Position numbers and translations under genes: made by a program. A stretch of 64,000 nt of DNA from Mycoplana rhizolycopersici (lineage in GTDB: Bacteria > Pseudomonadota > Alphaproteobacteria > Rhizobiales > Rhizobiaceae). Shown here one piece after another: positions 1-7,994 of this stretch. The DNA lies in NCBI RefSeq assembly GCF_013378445.1, contig NZ_JABXYK010000005.1, positions 186,001 to 250,000 of the forward strand, read 5' to 3'. Below the pieces are notes generated by a model. That model was not told where the DNA came from, did not search any database, and saw nothing but the letters and a program-made list of their open reading frames with translations. Within the stretch, counting starts at the first letter, position 1. Every line of letters begins with the position of its first letter.

Positions 1-812
1 TTGTTCTGGATCAGGCCGCGCAGCGCATCCATCTCGCTCATCGAGAGCTTGGAACCGCCCGTCGTCTTCTTGCCGCCGAGCGCGGCTGTCTCGGTCGAGC
101 GCTTGGCGCCGCCGCCCTTGCTTTCCGTCTTGTTCAGAAGCGCAGCCACCTCATCGGCGTTGAAGTCGCTTTCCTTGGCGGAAGCCGACTTCTTCTGCTC
201 CTTCTTCTTTTCCTCGTTCTTGCGGTCCTCGGTCTTGGCCGTCTGCGCCTGGGCGGGCTTCGGCTTGACCTCGGGAACCGGTCCCGTCTCCGGCAGGGCT
301 TCGGCCTCGGCCACCTCGGCGGGCGCTTCCTCGGTCGGCTTTTCCTCCGGCTTGGCGTCCGGCTTCACGTCCTGCTTCGGCTCGGCTTCGGCTGCGACCT
401 CGGTCGCCGGCGTTGTCGCGGGCTCGGTCTTCTGGACCTCTTCCACCGGCTCCTCGGCCGGCTCGGGCGTCGGCACCGGCTTGTCGGCCTTCGGCGGCGC
501 TGCGGCCGTCTCCGTGCTTTGCGGCTTCTTGTCCGGCGTCGGCGGCGTCTTCAGGTCGATGTCGTTGTCACCTGCGTTTTCAGCGTTCTCGACCACGTCC
601 TGGCGCTTGGTCGGCACCGGCGCGGACTTTTCGGCCATCGGGGCCTTCTTGTCGCCCTGCTGGATCTGCGTCAGTTCCTCGATCGGCACGATGTCGACCG
701 GCATCGCCTCGACGTCGGCTACGTCGAAGCTTTCCGGGCTGCCGATCGAGACCAGTGCCCAGGTGAGCACCAGTACGTGCAAGGCGGCGGATGTGGCGAG
801 GCTGCCCTTCAT
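1..812 (-). CDS. tolA: TolA, cell-envelope protein of the Tol-Pal system (partial, 3' end outside window)
   Basis: TolA links the inner-membrane TolQR motor to outer-membrane Pal/TolB during envelope constriction. Only the N-terminal 270 codons are visible. Translation from the ATG at 812 gives one hydrophobic segment at about residues 6-24 and then a long stretch rich in Pro, Glu, Lys and Ala, as in the periplasm-spanning domain II of TolA. The C-terminal domain III is beyond the left edge. The start lies 8 bp after the tolR stop, in the operon order tolQ-tolR-tolA. Identification rests on position and architecture more than on conserved residues, because this domain is low-complexity. The same bases carry long plus-strand open frames that are shadows of this biased sequence. 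Confidence 0.85.
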   Translation of the reverse strand, partial: MKGSLATSAALHVLVLTWALVSIGSPESFDVADVEAMPVDIVPIEELTQIQQGDKKAPMAEKSAPVPTKRQDVVENAENAGDNDIDLKTPPTPDKKPQSTETAAAPPKADKPVPTPEPAEEPVEEVQKTEPATTPATEVAAEAEPKQDVKPDAKPEEKPTEEAPAEVAEAEALPETGPVPEVKPKPAQAQTAKTEDRKNEEKKKEQKKSASAKESDFNADEVAALLNKTESKGGGAKRSTETAALGGKKTTGGSKLSMSEMDALRGLIQN

Positions 813-820
813 CGCGGTCT

Positions 821-1270
821 TCAGTTGTCCGGTTTCTGCTCTGTGACGAGGCCGATATTGGTGAAGCCCGCCGACTGGATGCGCGACATGACGTCGGCGA
901 TCACGCCATAGGGTGCTGCGCCATCACCTCGAACGAAGATCCGCTCGGTATAGCCGGTCGTGGCGACCGCCTCGAGCTTGGCCGCGATCTCTTCGGCCGG
1001 GATCGCCGTTTCCTGCAGGAACACCGCGCCGTCCGCCTTCACCGAAATGGTGATCGGCTGCGTCTCGGCGTTCAGCGCCTTGGCCGAGGTCTTCGGCAGG
1101 TCGAGCGGCACGCCGACCGTCATCATCGGCGCGGCCACCATGAAAATGATGAGGAGCACGAGCATGACGTCGACGAACGGCGTGACGTTGATCTCGCTCA
1201 TCACCGCCTTGCGACGACCGCGGCTGCGGCGTCCGCCGCCGCCCTTTGCTCCACCGACTGACATGCCCAT
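821..1270 (-). CDS. tolR: TolR, proton-channel subunit of the Tol-Pal motor
   Basis: 149 residues, ExbD/TolR family. A Gly/Arg-rich cytoplasmic N terminus is followed by the motif EINVTPFVDVMLVLL, with the proton-relay aspartate at residue 34 at the start of the only membrane helix (about 31-50), then a periplasmic domain. It works with TolQ to convert the proton gradient into TolA movement. I chose the ATG at 1270 because AGGAG sits 8 bases upstream and the preceding in-frame codons (back to 1375) overlap tolQ and look like shadow sequence. An alternative ATG lies two codons inside. It follows tolQ by about 30 bp. Confidence 0.93.
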   Translation of the reverse strand: MGMSVGGAKGGGGRRSRGRRKAVMSEINVTPFVDVMLVLLIIFMVAAPMMTVGVPLDLPKTSAKALNAETQPITISVKADGAVFLQETAIPAEEIAAKLEAVATTGYTERIFVRGDGAAPYGVIADVMSRIQSAGFTNIGLVTEQKPDN

Positions 1271-1301
1271 GGATAGATCTCCTGCTAAAGGCCGGGGCCG
1301 G

Positions 1302-2021
1302 TTACTGCGCCGCCTGACGCGGCTGCAGCTTCTCGTCGATCTGGCGCGAAAGGATGGCGGAGAACTCGTCGGCAAAGCCTTCCATGCGTGCGGTCAGCTT
1401 GCCGGCATCGGCCGTGAACTTGTTATAGGCGATAACGGCGGGGATAGCCGCCAGAAGGCCGATCGCCGTCGCCAGCAGCGCCTCGGCGATACCCGGCGCC
1501 ACGACGGCGAGATTCGTCGACTTCGAACCGGCAATCGCCTGGAACGAGGTCATGATACCGACGACGGTACCGAAAAGGCCGATGAAGGGACCGGCCGAGC
1601 CGATCGTCGCGAGCGAACCGAGGCGGGCTTCGAGTGCTTCGGATTCGCGCGCCAGCGTCACGTCCATGGCCCGGTCGATACGCATCTGCAGGCCGATCGG
1701 CGAACGCGCGCCGCGCTCGAAACTCTTCTTCCACTCGCGCATCGCAGCAACGAACATGGCGCTCATGCCGGTGGTCTGCCGGTCTGACAGGGTGCGGTAG
1801 AGTTCCTCGAGCGACTGCCCGGACCAGAACACCTGCTCGAAGCTGTCGAGCTGCCGGCGGGCCTTGCCGAAGGCGAGCGTCTTGTCGACGACGATCGCCC
1901 AGGTCCAGACCGATGCCGCGATCAACCCGATCATGACCAGCTTCACGACGAAGCCGGCCTGCATGAACAGCGACCAGAGGCTCACGTCCGTCGATGCTGC
2001 TGCCAAACCTACCTGTTCCAT
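1302..2021 (-). CDS. tolQ: TolQ, MotA/TolQ/ExbB proton channel subunit
   Basis: 239 residues with three hydrophobic segments (about residues 19-40, 130-155 and 165-190). The central part contains LGSLATIGSAGPFIGLFGTVVGIM, typical of TolQ, and the conserved region near LLATAIGLLAAIPAVIAYN. It forms the motor with TolR and is first in the tolQRA operon. The start was set at the ATG at 2021 (protein begins MEQVGLAAA), with GGAAG just upstream. The longer frame to 2084 adds residues that are not TolQ-like. ybgC lies upstream on the same strand across a 390-bp gap, whereas in many Gram-negatives the two are nearly adjacent. Confidence 0.93.
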   Translation of the reverse strand: MEQVGLAAASTDVSLWSLFMQAGFVVKLVMIGLIAASVWTWAIVVDKTLAFGKARRQLDSFEQVFWSGQSLEELYRTLSDRQTTGMSAMFVAAMREWKKSFERGARSPIGLQMRIDRAMDVTLARESEALEARLGSLATIGSAGPFIGLFGTVVGIMTSFQAIAGSKSTNLAVVAPGIAEALLATAIGLLAAIPAVIAYNKFTADAGKLTARMEGFADEFSAILSRQIDEKLQPRQAAQ

Positions 2022-2411
2022 AGACTTCCGTCCCCGAATCCAAACACCCGGCACGGGCTTCTGGCCATCGCACCGGGTCTTCATCCCTTTGCCGGACCGG
2101 CATCAGAACCCTTACGGGTCTGCCGGGGCCGACGTTTCGCAAAGCCTGGGTACCTGCGCCCGTTTTCGTCCGCAGCGGTTTCCCGAGCTCTTCAAGAATG
2201 TCCGGTTGATGTTGCCGGCTGCCACGCCGATCCAACGCTTTCAACTGCCTTCTTGCCGTCAATTTTGGTTAAAGGATGACGTGCAGCGCACAAAATCCAG
2301 TGCGTTCAGTAAGACATCATTATGGTTAAGGGAGTATTACCGGCTGAACATCTTTGGCGCCCGGCAGCTTCTTTGAACGCCCGTCGCAGAAGCCAAACGA
2401 AGGCGCCCGGT
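2022..2411. other. 390-bp gene-free interval between ybgC and tolQ
   Basis: No convincing gene is present here; the short open frames on both strands lack coding character. On the minus strand, reading toward tolQ, there is one TTAACCAT octamer (2322-2329), the consensus CtrA half-site, but I see no second half-site at the 7-base spacing. A TTGACG hexamer about 60 bases downstream of it could be a -35 element for tolQ, but no good -10 follows. The length of the gap suggests that tolQRA has its own promoter here. Confidence 0.4.
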
Positions 2412-2876
2412 TCAGCTTGCCGGCTCCGCCGCCCGTTGCAGGAACTGCTGCGCCAGCCCGTCCGGCAACCGGCGCGGACGGCCTTTGGCGTTGACGACGG
2501 CAATGACCACCTTGGCGGCTATGAGGATCTGCTCGCCGCGCCGCACTTCCTGCTGCAGCACCATCTTGGCACCGCCCGCCTTTTCCGTCCGCGTCAGGAT
2601 GGTGACGATGTCGTCCATCTTCGCCGGTGCCTTGAAGTCGATTTCCATGCGATGGACGACGAACATCAGGCCTTCCGTATCGCCCTCGATCGCAAGCGAT
2701 CCCTGCTCGACACCGAGGCAGCGCAGATAGTCGGTGCGGGCCCGCTCCATGAATTGCAGATAGCGTGCGTGATAGACGAAACCGGAAAAGTCGGTGTCCT
2801 CGTAGTAGACGCGCTGTATCAGCCTGTGGCCGTCCGCGGTCAGTTCGCCCGAAAGCGCATGGTCCAAGGTCGTCAT
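2412..2876 (-). CDS. ybgC: YbgC, Tol-Pal-associated acyl-CoA thioesterase
   Basis: 154 residues, 4HBT hotdog-fold thioesterase. The N-terminal signature YYEDTDFSGFVYHARYL (residues 24-40) contains the catalytic aspartate region of YbgC-type enzymes. Members hydrolyse short or long acyl-CoA or acyl-ACP thioesters in the cytoplasm and are almost always found beside tol-pal genes, where they may link phospholipid metabolism to envelope constriction. Length is normal for the family. It is transcribed toward tolQRA. The ATG at 2876 is the first Met and precedes the conserved core by about 20 residues, as in homologues. Confidence 0.9.
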   Translation of the reverse strand: MTTLDHALSGELTADGHRLIQRVYYEDTDFSGFVYHARYLQFMERARTDYLRCLGVEQGSLAIEGDTEGLMFVVHRMEIDFKAPAKMDDIVTILTRTEKAGGAKMVLQQEVRRGEQILIAAKVVIAVVNAKGRPRRLPDGLAQQFLQRAAEPAS

Positions 2877-2962
2877 TCAACTATCCGATGTCTGCGGTCC
2901 GATGCCGGCCGATTTTCGTTCTCTGTGAAGGAACCGGACGACAAAATCAAGAATTGTACTCC

Positions 2963-2978
2963 TGTCACATTCGGTCAC
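2963..2978 (+). promoter_or_regulatory. PHO-box-like direct repeat upstream of sqdB
   Basis: TGTCAC (2963-2968) and GGTCAC (2973-2978) form a direct repeat 37-53 bases before the sqdB ATG. Classical PHO boxes are CTGTCAT repeats at an 11-base period; here the period is 10, so this is only a resemblance. Sulfolipid synthesis in rhizobia is known to rise under phosphate limitation, which makes a PhoB site plausible at this place. Confidence 0.3.
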
Positions 2979-3015
2979 TATGAGGGGACCGGTCTCAACG
3001 CAGAGGGGAAATTCC

Positions 3016-4248
3016 ATGGCATCAGCGATGAAGATTGCGGTACTGGGCGGAGATGGTTTTGTCGGCTGGCCAACGGCGCTTCATCTGTCAAATGCAGGCC
3101 ATGAGATCCACATCCTCGACAATCTCTCGCGCCGCTGGATCGATACGGAACTCGGCGTCCAATCGTTAACGCCGATGGATTCGATCCAGGAACGCACCCG
3201 CGTCTGGCACGCCCTCACCGGCCGCCGCATCCACTTCCACCTGATCGATCTGGCCCGCGACTACGAGCTTCTGAAAAGCTGGCTGCGCGAAGAGCGGCCC
3301 GACGCCGTCATCCACTTCGCCGAACAGCGCGCCGCCCCCTACTCGATGAAGAGCGACCGCCACAAGAACTACACCGTCAACAACAACGTCAACGCGACGC
3401 ATAACCTTTTGAACGCGCTCGTGGAAACCGGCATCGACGCGCATCTGGTCCACCTGGGAACCATGGGCGTATACGGCTATTCCACCGTCGGCGCGGCCAT
3501 CCCCGAAGGCTATCTGCCGGTCGGCGTGGAGACGATGGCCGGAGAAACGGTCAGCCAGGAAATTCTCTATCCCGCCAATCCCGGCTCCATCTATCACATG
3601 ACGAAGTGCCTCGATCAGTTGCTGTTCCAGTTCTACGCCAAAAACGATGGCATGCGGATCACCGATCTGCACCAGGGCATCGTCTGGGGCACGCATACGC
3701 GCGAGACGCGCCTGCATCCGCAGCTCGTCAACCGCTTCGACTATGACGGCGACTACGGCACGGTCCTGAACCGCTTCCTCATTCAGGCGGCGATCGGCCA
3801 TCCGCTGACCGTTCACGGAACCGGCGGCCAGACCCGCGCCTTCATCCACATCCAGGATTCGGTGCGCTGCATCGAGATAGCGCTTTCCAATCCTCCCGCC
3901 CGCGGCGCGCGCGTCGAAATCTTCAACCAGATGACCGAGACTCATCGCGTACGCGACCTCGCCCAACTCGTGGCCGGGCTGACGGGCAGCGAAATCGCCT
4001 GGCTGCCGAACCCGCGCAAGGAAGCGGCGGAGAACGACCTCGTCGTGGAAAATGCGAAGTTCCGCGAGCTCGGCCTCGAGCCGATCCGGCTCGCCGATGG
4101 GCTGCTGGGCGAAATCGTGGATGTGGCGAAGAAATTCGCCTACCGTGTAGATCGTTCGCGCGTGCCGGCGGTTTCCGCCTGGACCCGGGACATCGCGGCC
4201 ACCGTGAACCACGACCCCGAAGGCCGGAGACTGAAATCGGTATCATGA
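3016..4248 (+). CDS. sqdB: UDP-sulfoquinovose synthase SqdB
   Basis: 410 residues. Converts UDP-glucose and sulfite to UDP-sulfoquinovose, the head-group donor for the sulfolipid SQDG. It is an extended short-chain dehydrogenase: the NAD-binding motif LGGDGFVGW is at residues 10-18, followed by the SqdB-specific stretch that includes SIQERTRVW and LIDLARDYELL, a conserved GTMGVYG loop and the catalytic YHMTK (YxxxK). Its length agrees with bacterial SqdB at about 400 residues. The ATG at 3016 has AGAGGGG upstream; a GTG-like longer frame from 2980 adds non-homologous residues. It overlaps sqdD by 4 bases (ATGA) and begins the sqdBDC operon. Confidence 0.92.
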   Translation: MASAMKIAVLGGDGFVGWPTALHLSNAGHEIHILDNLSRRWIDTELGVQSLTPMDSIQERTRVWHALTGRRIHFHLIDLARDYELLKSWLREERPDAVIHFAEQRAAPYSMKSDRHKNYTVNNNVNATHNLLNALVETGIDAHLVHLGTMGVYGYSTVGAAIPEGYLPVGVETMAGETVSQEILYPANPGSIYHMTKCLDQLLFQFYAKNDGMRITDLHQGIVWGTHTRETRLHPQLVNRFDYDGDYGTVLNRFLIQAAIGHPLTVHGTGGQTRAFIHIQDSVRCIEIALSNPPARGARVEIFNQMTETHRVRDLAQLVAGLTGSEIAWLPNPRKEAAENDLVVENAKFRELGLEPIRLADGLLGEIVDVAKKFAYRVDRSRVPAVSAWTRDIAATVNHDPEGRRLKSVS

Positions 4249-5144
4249 CGGAAGACAAGAGCGCGCAGCATGGCATCCAACGGCATGACACCGCAGGAAG
4301 CACGCGCGCCTATGTGACGCTTGTCACCAATGAAGACTACGGCAAGGGTGCCGTCGCCCTGATCCGCTCGCTGCGCATCACCAAAACGACGGCGGACATC
4401 GTCGTCCTGCATACGCCGGCGCTGGGCGGCGCGAGCCGCGAGATGCTAACAACGCTGGGCGCGCGCCTCATCGAGGCTGACCTGCTGCCGCTTTCGGACG
4501 CGTTCAACGCGCGCCATGCCCGGCGCGCGCTGCACGGCACGGCACCGTTCACCAAGGGCCGCAAGCCCGACTTTCACACCCCGCTCGACAACTTCGTCAA
4601 GCTTCGGCTCTGGCAACTCGTCGAATACGAGAGCTGCATCTTCATCGACGCCGATGCGATCGTGCTGCGCAATATCGACAGGCTGTTCGCCTACCCCGAA
4701 TTCTCCGCAGCACCCAATGTCTACGAAAGCCTGCGCGATTTCCACCGCCTGAATTCCGGCGTGTTCGTCGCCCGCCCTTCTGTGGCGACGTTTTCCGCCA
4801 TGCTCCAGCACCTCGACCGGCCCGACGCCTTCTGGCCGCGCACGGACCAGACGTTCCTGCAGGCCTTCTTCCCGGAATGGCACGGCCTGCCGGTGTTCAT
4901 GAACATGCTCCAGTATGTCTGGTTCACCATGCCGGAACTTTGGAACTGGCAGAGCATCCATGTCCTGCACTACCAATATGAAAAGCCGTGGGAAGCGAAT
5001 CATCCGAAGACGGAGGCGCTGATGCCGTTGATCAAGCTGTGGCATGCCTTCCATGATGGAGACGCACTCCCCGACCTCGACAGCCTGCCCGATCCAACCG
5101 CCCCTTCCCACCTGCACCAACCGGCCGGGCAGGTCGGCGGATGA
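4245..5144 (+). CDS. sqdD: SqdD, glycogenin-like family 8 glycosyltransferase of sulfolipid synthesis
   Basis: 299 residues, glycosyltransferase family 8. The N-terminal AYVTLVTNEDYGKGAVAL matches the GT8 nucleotide-sugar fold. The metal-binding DxD motif is in FIDADAIVL near residue 147, and the later LNSGVFVARP segment is typical of glycogenin-like enzymes. In Rhodobacter and Sinorhizobium, SqdD is needed for sulfoquinovosyl transfer to diacylglycerol. The start codon overlaps the sqdB stop and the stop overlaps the sqdC start, both as ATGA, so translation of the three genes is probably coupled. The assignment rests on family features plus operon context. Confidence 0.88.
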   Translation: MTEDKSAQHGIQRHDTAGSTRAYVTLVTNEDYGKGAVALIRSLRITKTTADIVVLHTPALGGASREMLTTLGARLIEADLLPLSDAFNARHARRALHGTAPFTKGRKPDFHTPLDNFVKLRLWQLVEYESCIFIDADAIVLRNIDRLFAYPEFSAAPNVYESLRDFHRLNSGVFVARPSVATFSAMLQHLDRPDAFWPRTDQTFLQAFFPEWHGLPVFMNMLQYVWFTMPELWNWQSIHVLHYQYEKPWEANHPKTEALMPLIKLWHAFHDGDALPDLDSLPDPTAPSHLHQPAGQVGG

Positions 5145-6037
5145 CACGGGTCCTCGTCTCGGGCGGCGCCGGCTATGTCGGCCGCTTCATCGTCGAGCAC
5201 CTGCTTGCCAGCGGATACAAGGTCACAGTCGGCGGACGCACGCCGCCACCGGCCGGCTTCTTCAGCCGCGACGTTGCCTTCGTCCCCCTCCATCTCGATC
5301 CCGATAGCGACCAGATCGACGCTTTCGAAAACATCTACTACTTCGTCCACGCCGCCTTCGCGCACGTGCCCGGAAAATATCGCGGCGGCGAAGGCGATGA
5401 CCCGCATGGCTTTCGCCGCGCCAACCTGGACGGCTCGGTGCGTCTCTTCGAAGCGGCAAAGGACGCGGGCGTTCGCCGCTGCGTGTTCCTCTCCAGCCGC
5501 GCCGTCTATGGCCCCCAGGCACCGGGCCTTCCGCTCGCCGAGGACATGCAGGCAAGACCGGATACGCTTTACGGCCGGATGAAGCTCGACGGCGAACGCA
5601 GCCTGCAGGCGCTCTGTTCGCACAACTTCATCACCGCCAGCCTGCGAGTGACGGGTGTTTATGGGCCGGCAGGCCCGGGCCGGCCGCACAAATGGCAGGC
5701 CCTTTTCAACGACTATCTGGCCGGCATGCCCGTTCCCGACCGCGTCGGTACGGAAGTTCATGGCGACGACGTTGCGTCTGCAGTCCGGCTGATGCTGGAG
5801 GCCGACCCGATGCGCGTCAACGGCGAGGTCTTCAACGTTTCGGACGTTCTCGTCGATACCCGCGACATCCTGTCACCGGCGCAGGCGGCGCTGAACTGTC
5901 CGCATCCGCTGCCGGCACCCGCAGATCGCGCAGCCTTCAGTTCGATGGCAACGGACAGGATCCGTATGCTCGGCTGGCGTCCGGGCGGAATGGAGAGGCT
6001 TGCGGCGACGGTCGCGACGTTGGCGCTCAAGGCTTAG
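5141..6037 (+). CDS. sqdC: SqdC, NAD(P)-dependent epimerase/reductase-like sulfolipid protein
   Basis: 298 residues, extended SDR family. The N terminus has the dinucleotide motif GGAGYVGR, followed by FLSSRAVYGP and YGRMKLDGE, which supplies the YxxxK pair. SqdC accompanies sqdB and sqdD in photosynthetic and rhizobial alphaproteobacteria, where its loss disturbs SQDG formation and causes side products; the exact reaction is less certain than for SqdB. It is the last gene of the operon (4-base overlap with sqdD). It is followed by 183 bp of convergent spacer before the ruvB stop, in which I see no clear T-tailed terminator. Confidence 0.85.
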   Translation: MTRVLVSGGAGYVGRFIVEHLLASGYKVTVGGRTPPPAGFFSRDVAFVPLHLDPDSDQIDAFENIYYFVHAAFAHVPGKYRGGEGDDPHGFRRANLDGSVRLFEAAKDAGVRRCVFLSSRAVYGPQAPGLPLAEDMQARPDTLYGRMKLDGERSLQALCSHNFITASLRVTGVYGPAGPGRPHKWQALFNDYLAGMPVPDRVGTEVHGDDVASAVRLMLEADPMRVNGEVFNVSDVLVDTRDILSPAQAALNCPHPLPAPADRAAFSSMATDRIRMLGWRPGGMERLAATVATLALKA

Positions 6038-6188
6038 AGCCTGTCGCGAGAACGCTGCCAACCACTTCAGACCACGATCATGCCCTCGGACAGTCCATCG
6101 CCGATACACATCCGCACCGAGGCCGTCGCCAGTAGCCTTCAAGAAAATAGTCTTCCGGCGTGCCGGCAACCGGAACCGGAGGTCACAT

Positions 6189-6224
6189 TCTGGAACTACG
6201 TATCAGTCTGGAACTACGTATCAG
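6189..6224 (-). repeat. Perfect 18-bp tandem duplication over the ruvB stop codon
   Basis: Two adjacent identical 18-bp units (6189-6206 and 6207-6224), each with the palindrome TACGTA. On the minus strand the ruvB stop TGA falls in the first-read unit and the second unit repeats TGA in frame, so ruvB ends in two in-frame stops six codons apart. It looks like a recent local duplication with no effect on the protein. Confidence 0.9.
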
Positions 6225-7261
6225 TCGTCTTCGGAAAACAGCCGGAACTGCGACGCCTCCAGGTCCTTGGGCGGCTGCAAGCCCAGATGCTTCCACGCAT
6301 TGGCCGTCAGCACCCGGCCGCGCGGCGTGCGCTGGATAAACCCCTGCTGGATCATGTAGGGCTCGATGATGTCCTCGATCGCGTCGCGCGGCTCCGACAG
6401 ACCGGCTGCGATCGTCTCGATGCCGACCGGCCCGCCGCCGAAATTATGCGCGATCATAGAAAGATAGCGCCGGTCGAGCTGGTCGAGCCCCATCTTGTCG
6501 ACCAGAAGTCGCGTCAGAGCCTCGTCGGCGATCTCCCGGGTCACCGCTTCGGCGCGTGCGACCTCGGCAAAGTCGCGCACGCGCCGCAGGAGCCGGCCGG
6601 CGATGCGCGGCGTCCCGCGCGCCCGGCGCGCGATCTCGCGGGCGCCCTCGTCGGTCATGCCGAGGCCCATCAGCCGCGCGCCGCGGCGCACGATCGATTC
6701 CAGCTCCTCGACGGTATAGAAATTGAGCCGCACCGGAATGCCGAACCGGTCCCGCAGCGGCGTCGTCAAAAGCCCGAGACGCGTGGTGGCCGCGACCAGC
6801 GTGAACTTCGATAGGTCGATCTTGACCGAGCGCGCCGCCGGCCCCTCGCCGATGATCAGGTCGAGCTGGAAATCCTCCATCGCCGGATAGAGAATTTCTT
6901 CGACGGCCGGGTTGAGCCGGTGGATCTCGTCGATGAAGAGCACGTCGCGCTCTTCCAGATTGGTCAGAAGGGCTGCGAGATCGCCGGCCTTGGCGATGAC
7001 TGGGCCGGAGGTCGAGCGGAAGTTGACCCCCAGTTCCTTCGCCATGATCTGCGCCAGCGTCGTCTTGCCGAGACCGGGCGGACCGACGAACAGGACATGG
7101 TCCAGCGCCTCGCCACGGTTCTTGGCCGCCTCGATGAAGATCTTCAGGTTGGCGCGCGCTTCCGCCTGGCCGGTGAAGTCATCCAGCGTCTGCGGCCGCA
7201 ACGCGGCATCCACGTCCTCGCCGCGCTTCTCCGGGTTAATCAGTCGGGCGGCATCGGTCAT
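6221..7261 (-). CDS. ruvB: RuvB, Holliday junction branch-migration ATPase
   Basis: 346 residues, normal for RuvB. It is the hexameric AAA+ motor that, with RuvA, drives branch migration at Holliday junctions. Walker [10 protein letters not shown] is at residues 60-68, Walker [10 protein letters not shown] follows with Asp111, and then the sensor [11 protein letters not shown] and LRDRFG with the arginine finger. The C-terminal winged-helix region has [12 protein letters not shown] and RTPRGR. The start codon overlaps the stop of the upstream toxin gene vapC1 by 4 bases (ATGA), and only a weak GGAA precedes it. Its translation is therefore probably coupled to that toxin gene instead of to ruvA. 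Confidence 0.97.
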   Translation of the reverse strand: MTDAARLINPEKRGEDVDAALRPQTLDDFTGQAEARANLKIFIEAAKNRGEALDHVLFVGPPGLGKTTLAQIMAKELGVNFRSTSGPVIAKAGDLAALLTNLEERDVLFIDEIHRLNPAVEEILYPAMEDFQLDLIIGEGPAARSVKIDLSKFTLVAATTRLGLLTTPLRDRFGIPVRLNFYTVEELESIVRRGARLMGLGMTDEGAREIARRARGTPRIAGRLLRRVRDFAEVARAEAVTREIADEALTRLLVDKMGLDQLDRRYLSMIAHNFGGGPVGIETIAAGLSEPRDAIEDIIEPYMIQQGFIQRTPRGRVLTANAWKHLGLQPPKDLEASQFRLFSEDD

Positions 7262-7656
7262 GAGAGAAGTTCCATTCCGGGGATCGCCTTCGCTGCCTTG
7301 CGATCAAAAGTTACAACCTTGCGGCAACCAACCTTCAGGGCCGCCCAGGCGGCGAGGTAATCAGCGAGATCGGAAATGGCCGCACCTTCCATCAGAAGCG
7401 TGGTCTCCAATTCCTCACCGTACTCGACGACCACTTCGGCCGACTCCAGAAGATGGCAGAGCATCTCCGTTATTTGCGGCTGCGGGTAACCCAGCCTCCG
7501 TCTCAGCACCCAGACCGTCTCCGCAAGAACCGAAGCACTCAGATAAACCGGATCCTCCTCGGTACGCTCCGACAAAAACCGCCGTGCAACGTCATTCTGT
7601 TCCGCGTCGTCATCGACAAGAAAACGCAGCAACACATTCGTGTCCACACCAATCAT
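7258..7656 (-). CDS. VapC-type PIN-domain toxin between ruvA and ruvB
   Basis: 132 residues, PIN-domain ribonuclease fold. The four acidic residues expected at a PIN active site are present: Asp5 (GVDTN), Glu46 (LAETVWVL), Asp99 (LADYLAA) and Asp118 (TFDRK). VapC toxins usually cut tRNA or rRNA and are held in check by the cognate antitoxin. The ATG at 7656 overlaps the vapB1 stop (ATGA); a start six codons earlier (7674) is possible but would overlap the antitoxin more. The stop overlaps the ruvB start. Base composition is slightly less GC-rich than the ruv genes, which fits insertion of the module. Confidence 0.88.
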   Translation of the reverse strand: MIGVDTNVLLRFLVDDDAEQNDVARRFLSERTEEDPVYLSASVLAETVWVLRRRLGYPQPQITEMLCHLLESAEVVVEYGEELETTLLMEGAAISDLADYLAAWAALKVGCRKVVTFDRKAAKAIPGMELLS

Positions 7657-7940
7657 TTTGAACCGTCGCGCCATTCGCGGACGATCCGTTCATCGTCTTC
7701 CGCAACCGCGTCCATGATCGCGTCGTCGATCTCCTCGGTGCTTACGCCCTCAGCGTTTGGCGGCCGCCCGAGGAAACCGGCAAGGTCTGCCAGGCGCCCG
7801 TTCTTCACCCGCAGATAGACCCGGTCGCCGCTCATGACGTAGCGGATCTTGTCGCCCGGCTTGAGGTTCAGCGCCTCGCGGATTTCGGCCGGAATTGTCG
7901 TCTGGCCCTTCGAGGTCAGTGTACTGTCGTAAACGCCCAT
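7653..7940 (-). CDS. AbrB/MazE-type antitoxin paired with the first VapC
   Basis: 95 residues. The N terminus SKGQTTIPAEIREALNLKPGDK (residues 10-31) is the SpoVT/AbrB swapped-hairpin DNA-binding fold. The acidic C-terminal half from about residue 60 (TEEIDDAIMDAVAEDDE) is the likely toxin-neutralising tail. Such proteins bind their own promoter as dimers. It is 54 bp downstream of the ruvA stop, overlaps vapC1 by 4 bases and has an AAGGAG ribosome site that lies inside an inverted repeat (7949-7973). Confidence 0.87.
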   Translation of the reverse strand: MGVYDSTLTSKGQTTIPAEIREALNLKPGDKIRYVMSGDRVYLRVKNGRLADLAGFLGRPPNAEGVSTEEIDDAIMDAVAEDDERIVREWRDGSK

Positions 7941-7948
7941 AGCCCTCT

Positions 7949-7973
7949 CCTTACTTTCTCAATCTTAGTAAGG
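7949..7973 (-). promoter_or_regulatory. Inverted-repeat operator candidate for the first toxin-antitoxin pair
   Basis: CCTTACT (7949-7955) and AGTAAGG (7967-7973) are perfect 7-base arms around an 11-base spacer, immediately upstream of the antitoxin. On the coding strand the proximal arm supplies the AAGGAG Shine-Dalgarno. The half-site CCTTAC is shared with the repeat before the second antitoxin at 9305-9319. Autoregulation by the AbrB-like antitoxin is inferred. Confidence 0.55.
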
Positions 7974-7994
7974 AATCCTGTAGGAAACAAGGAA

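Noticed and set aside
1-846. 281-codon plus-strand open frame rich in Ser, Ala and Gly
   Set aside because: Antisense of the low-complexity part of tolA; no start context and no domain.
2322-2329. CtrA control of tolQ from the single TTAACCAT
   Set aside because: Only one half-site is present, without a partner at 7-base spacing; left as a note in the interval description.
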